From: CAZDUS01 sp964535015
GTDB taxonomy: Bacteria > Verrucomicrobiota > Kiritimatiellia > CAIKKV01 > CAITUY01
Direction of reading: 5' to 3'
Assembly (NCBI GenBank): GCA_964535015.1
Contig: CAZHRU010000039.1
Span: 1-24,331, forward strand
DNA: 24,331 nt
In this document: in pieces, positions 22,703 through 24,331 of the stretch
How the letters are laid out: the number at the start of each line of letters is the position of its first letter
Position numbering within the stretch: the first letter of the stretch is position 1
Program-made: the position numbers and the translations under genes
Notes under the pieces: generated by a model
The model's input: the letters and a program-made list of their open reading frames with translations, nothing else
What the model was told of the DNA's origin: nothing
Databases searched by the model: none

Positions 22703-23500
22703 TCACTTCGCCCGGATCAACCCATTCTTGTGAATCATTTCCTGGGCCTCTGCATTTTGCATGTACTCCAGAAAGGCCCGGCAGGCCGGACTCGCATCCG
22801 CCTTGGACAACAGGAAAATCGGACGGACCAACTTGTATCCGCCGCTCATCATCCCCGCTTCAGTACATCCCACACCATCCACATTAACCGCCTTGATCTT
22901 GTCGCTCAACAATCCATGCGACAGGTACCCGACCGCCCCGGCATCATTCGCCACCGTCTCCCGGATCGTCCCGTTGGAATCCTGGATTATCGCGTCGTTC
23001 AGCAGTTTCACGTTCTGGACAATCTGCTCAAATGACGAACGCGTTCCGGACCCCGCCTCGCGCGACACCACCGAGATGCTTCGGTCGGCCCCGCCCACCT
23101 CTTTCCAGTTCCGCAACGTTCCGTTGAAGATTCCCCGGATCTGTTCGGTCGTCAACTCGCTGACCGGATTGGAAGGATGTACCACCATCGCAATCCCGTC
23201 CCGCGCCACAACCACGCTCTGTAGCGCCGCCGCTTCCGGCGGCAACTTCACAAGGTCCGCCATTCCAATCTGCGCCGCGCCAGACAGTGCGGCCTGAACC
23301 CCCAACGCCGACCCACCCCCCTGCACCATGATTGACACGTCCGGATGCGACGCCATGTATTGATCGGCCAACTTCTCGGCAAACGACTGAAACGCCGTCG
23401 ACCCGGCCATCGTCAACGTCTCTCGCCCCTTTCCACACCCCACCCCCAGCACCCCAATCGCCACACACACACACACCATACCCTGGATCAACGTCTTCAT
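22703..23500 (-). CDS. pstS: Phosphate-binding lipoprotein PstS
   Basis: The periplasmic phosphate-binding protein, 265 residues. ATG 23500 starts a lipoprotein signal (MKTLIQGMVCVCVAIGVLGVGC) with a lipobox LGVGC, so it is membrane-tethered. The frame from 23668 would place the signal mid-protein, across the promoter. Binding-site blocks are MAGSTAFQSF near the N-terminus, QGGGSALG, SREAGSGTRSSFEQ, and GAVGYLSHG. This is the shorter, class 2-type PstS form. GGGGG lies a few bases before the ATG. The unusual CVCV stretch is encoded by a CA repeat. It is the first gene of the operon. Confidence 0.94.
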   Translation of the reverse strand: MKTLIQGMVCVCVAIGVLGVGCGKGRETLTMAGSTAFQSFAEKLADQYMASHPDVSIMVQGGGSALGVQAALSGAAQIGMADLVKLPPEAAALQSVVVARDGIAMVVHPSNPVSELTTEQIRGIFNGTLRNWKEVGGADRSISVVSREAGSGTRSSFEQIVQNVKLLNDAIIQDSNGTIRETVANDAGAVGYLSHGLLSDKIKAVNVDGVGCTEAGMMSGGYKLVRPIFLLSKADASPACRAFLEYMQNAEAQEMIHKNGLIRAK

Positions 23501-23552
23501 TACGCCCCCATTCTTTTTAATTTCGGCTAAGCCATCAATATGTAGGGGCAAA

Positions 23553-23581
23553 ACGATACCCACGCCCCTCACCAAGGTCAA
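23553..23581 (-). promoter_or_regulatory. Promoter of the pst operon
   Basis: On the minus strand TTGACC (23576-23581) and TATCGT (23553-23558) are 17 bp apart, with five and four consensus matches. The expected leader is about 45 nt. I looked for a Pho box (direct CTGTCA-type repeats) around the -35 box and did not see one. Confidence 0.45.
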
Positions 23582-23635
23582 GCAATGTCTCCCGACAATC
23601 ACTCTCGCCACCTCTCCCATCGGTACACCCTGCGC

Positions 23636-23664
23636 TCGACAGGCGCACCCGCCTGCGCTATGCT
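23636..23664 (+). promoter_or_regulatory. Promoter of ilvD with inverted repeat in the spacer
   Basis: TCGACA (23636-23641) and TATGCT (23659-23664) are 17 bp apart, with five and four consensus matches. The expected start is near 23671, giving a 24-nt leader that contains the AAGGAG ribosome site before ATG 23695. Confidence 0.5.
23640..23655. repeat. Inverted repeat between -35 and -10 of ilvD
   Basis: CAGGCG, a CACC centre and CGCCTG form a perfect 6-bp inverted repeat that starts in the -35 box and lies within the promoter spacer. This is where repressors or MerR-type activators often bind. It is upstream of the predicted transcript, so it cannot act as an RNA hairpin for ilvD. Confidence 0.45.
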
Positions 23665-23694
23665 TCACTCCTTCAATGACGCAAGGAGTTACTC

Positions 23695-24331
23695 ATGAAT
23701 AGCGACAAAATCAAAAAAGGCAGCGAACACGCACCCCACCGAAGCCTCCTCCGGGCCACCGGCATCGTCAAGTCCGGCGACTTCGACAAACCCTTTATCG
23801 GTGTCTGCAACTCCTTCGACGAAATCATCCCCGGTCATGCCCATTTGAACAAGGTCGCCGATCTGATCAAGAAAACCATCCGCAAGGCTGGCGGCATTCC
23901 CTTCGAATTCAATACCATCGGCATCTGCGACGGCATCGCCATGGGTCACTCCGGCATGAAATTCTCCCTCCCGAGCCGCGAATTGATCGCCGATTCCGTG
24001 GAAGCCATGCTCAAGGCCCACTGCTTCGACGCCGTCATCTGCATTCCCAATTGCGACAAGATCGTCCCCGGCATGCTCATGGGCATCCTCCGGGCCAATA
24101 TTCCCGCCCTCATGGTCAGCGGGGGCCCCATGGCCGCTGGCCATACCCCCGATGGCAAGGCCGTCGACCTGATCAGTGTCTTCGAGGGCGTCGCCGCCCA
24201 CGCCCGCGGCACCATGAACGATCAACAGTTGCAGACCCTCGAAGAGTGCGCCTGCCCCGGTTGCGGGTCCTGCTCAGGCATGTTCACCGCCAACTCCATG
24301 AACTGCCTCTGCGAGGCCATCGGCATCGCCC
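23695..24331 (+). CDS. ilvD: Dihydroxy-acid dehydratase, 5' part
   Basis: The first 212 codons of an enzyme that normally has about 555-570 residues; the window ends inside it. It dehydrates 2,3-dihydroxy acids to 2-oxo acids in valine, isoleucine and pantothenate synthesis, using an iron-sulphur cluster. Seen here are VCNSFDEIIPGHAHL with cysteine C38, ICDGIAMGHSGMKFSLPSRE, NCDKIVPGMLMG with C120, and CPGCGSCSGMFTANSMN with C193. These three cysteines are the family's cluster ligands. AAGGAG lies at suitable spacing before the ATG. It is divergent from pstS across a 194-bp gap. Sugar-acid dehydratases (Edd, YjhG) are related, but the motif spellings favour IlvD. Confidence 0.95.
   Translation, partial: MNSDKIKKGSEHAPHRSLLRATGIVKSGDFDKPFIGVCNSFDEIIPGHAHLNKVADLIKKTIRKAGGIPFEFNTIGICDGIAMGHSGMKFSLPSRELIADSVEAMLKAHCFDAVICIPNCDKIVPGMLMGILRANIPALMVSGGPMAAGHTPDGKAVDLISVFEGVAAHARGTMNDQQLQTLEECACPGCGSCSGMFTANSMNCLCEAIGIA

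Noticed and set aside
23462..23476. CA dinucleotide repeat as a possible phase-variation tract
   Set aside because: It encodes the VCVCV part of the PstS lipoprotein signal in frame. It is only about seven units, and nothing suggests switching.
23501..23694. Pho box upstream of pstS
   Set aside because: No pair of CTGTCA-like direct repeats at 11-bp spacing could be seen near the -35 box.
23689..24225. 178-codon minus-strand frame opposite ilvD
   Set aside because: ilvD motifs are unambiguous on the + strand; this frame is Gly/Asp/His-rich noise.

Overview
The window is a protein-dense bacterial stretch with about 60% GC by eye. It carries 24 coding regions and no RNA genes, insertion sequences or CRISPR. 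Both ends are cut: a broken ABC-2 permease on the left and the first third of ilvD on the right. Several traits would fit an uncultured member of the PVC group, perhaps Kiritimatiellota/Verrucomicrobiota: a Tad locus built with FHA and PEGA proteins, a DUF1573 protein, a glucuronokinase-like GHMP kinase, and a Pst operon with two different PstB proteins. No marker gene is present, so this placement is a low-confidence inference.

Layout, left to right. (1) 1-1566, + strand: remnant of an ABC-2 permease, translationally coupled to a secreted DUF1573 protein. (2) 1684-3177, +: guaB (IMP dehydrogenase) behind a clear sigma70-type promoter. (3) 3192-5071, -: a two-gene unit in which a GHMP kinase closely resembling plant glucuronokinase overlaps a galU-type uridylyltransferase by 4 nt, suggesting sugar to sugar-1-phosphate to UDP-sugar. 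(4) 5265-6925, +: a polyprenyl-phosphate hexose transferase (GT2) overlapping a UbiA-type polyprenyl-phosphate phosphoribosyltransferase homologue, suggesting lipid-linked sugar donors for envelope glycans. (5) 6964-17747, -: one long Tad/Flp pilus-type operon. In transcription order it has a minor pilin-like protein, Flp pilin, TadE-like, TadG-like, TadE-like, an unknown secreted protein, CpaB, TadA/CpaF with an FHA-like N-terminus, TadB, TadC, a membrane FHA protein and a five-repeat PEGA protein. Secretin, TadZ and prepilin peptidase genes are absent here. (6) 17818-23500, -: the phosphate operon pstS-pstC-pstA-pstB-pstB-phoU, ending in a ROK sugar kinase. (7) 23695 to the end, +: ilvD, divergent from pstS.

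The strongest unusual signal is the PstB pair. One copy has lost the ABC signature motif. The other has lost the Q-loop glutamine and the switch histidine. The losses are complementary, so a heterodimer would have one canonical and one degenerate ATP site. This looks like an asymmetric Pst ATPase, of a kind known from other ABC families but which I do not recall described for phosphate import.

Six promoter-like hexamer pairs with 17-18 bp spacing fall in the intergenic gaps and agree with the operon boundaries. The + strand is C-rich whichever strand the genes are on, which suggests the minus strand is the leading strand here. No stretch over 300 bases lacks a gene.
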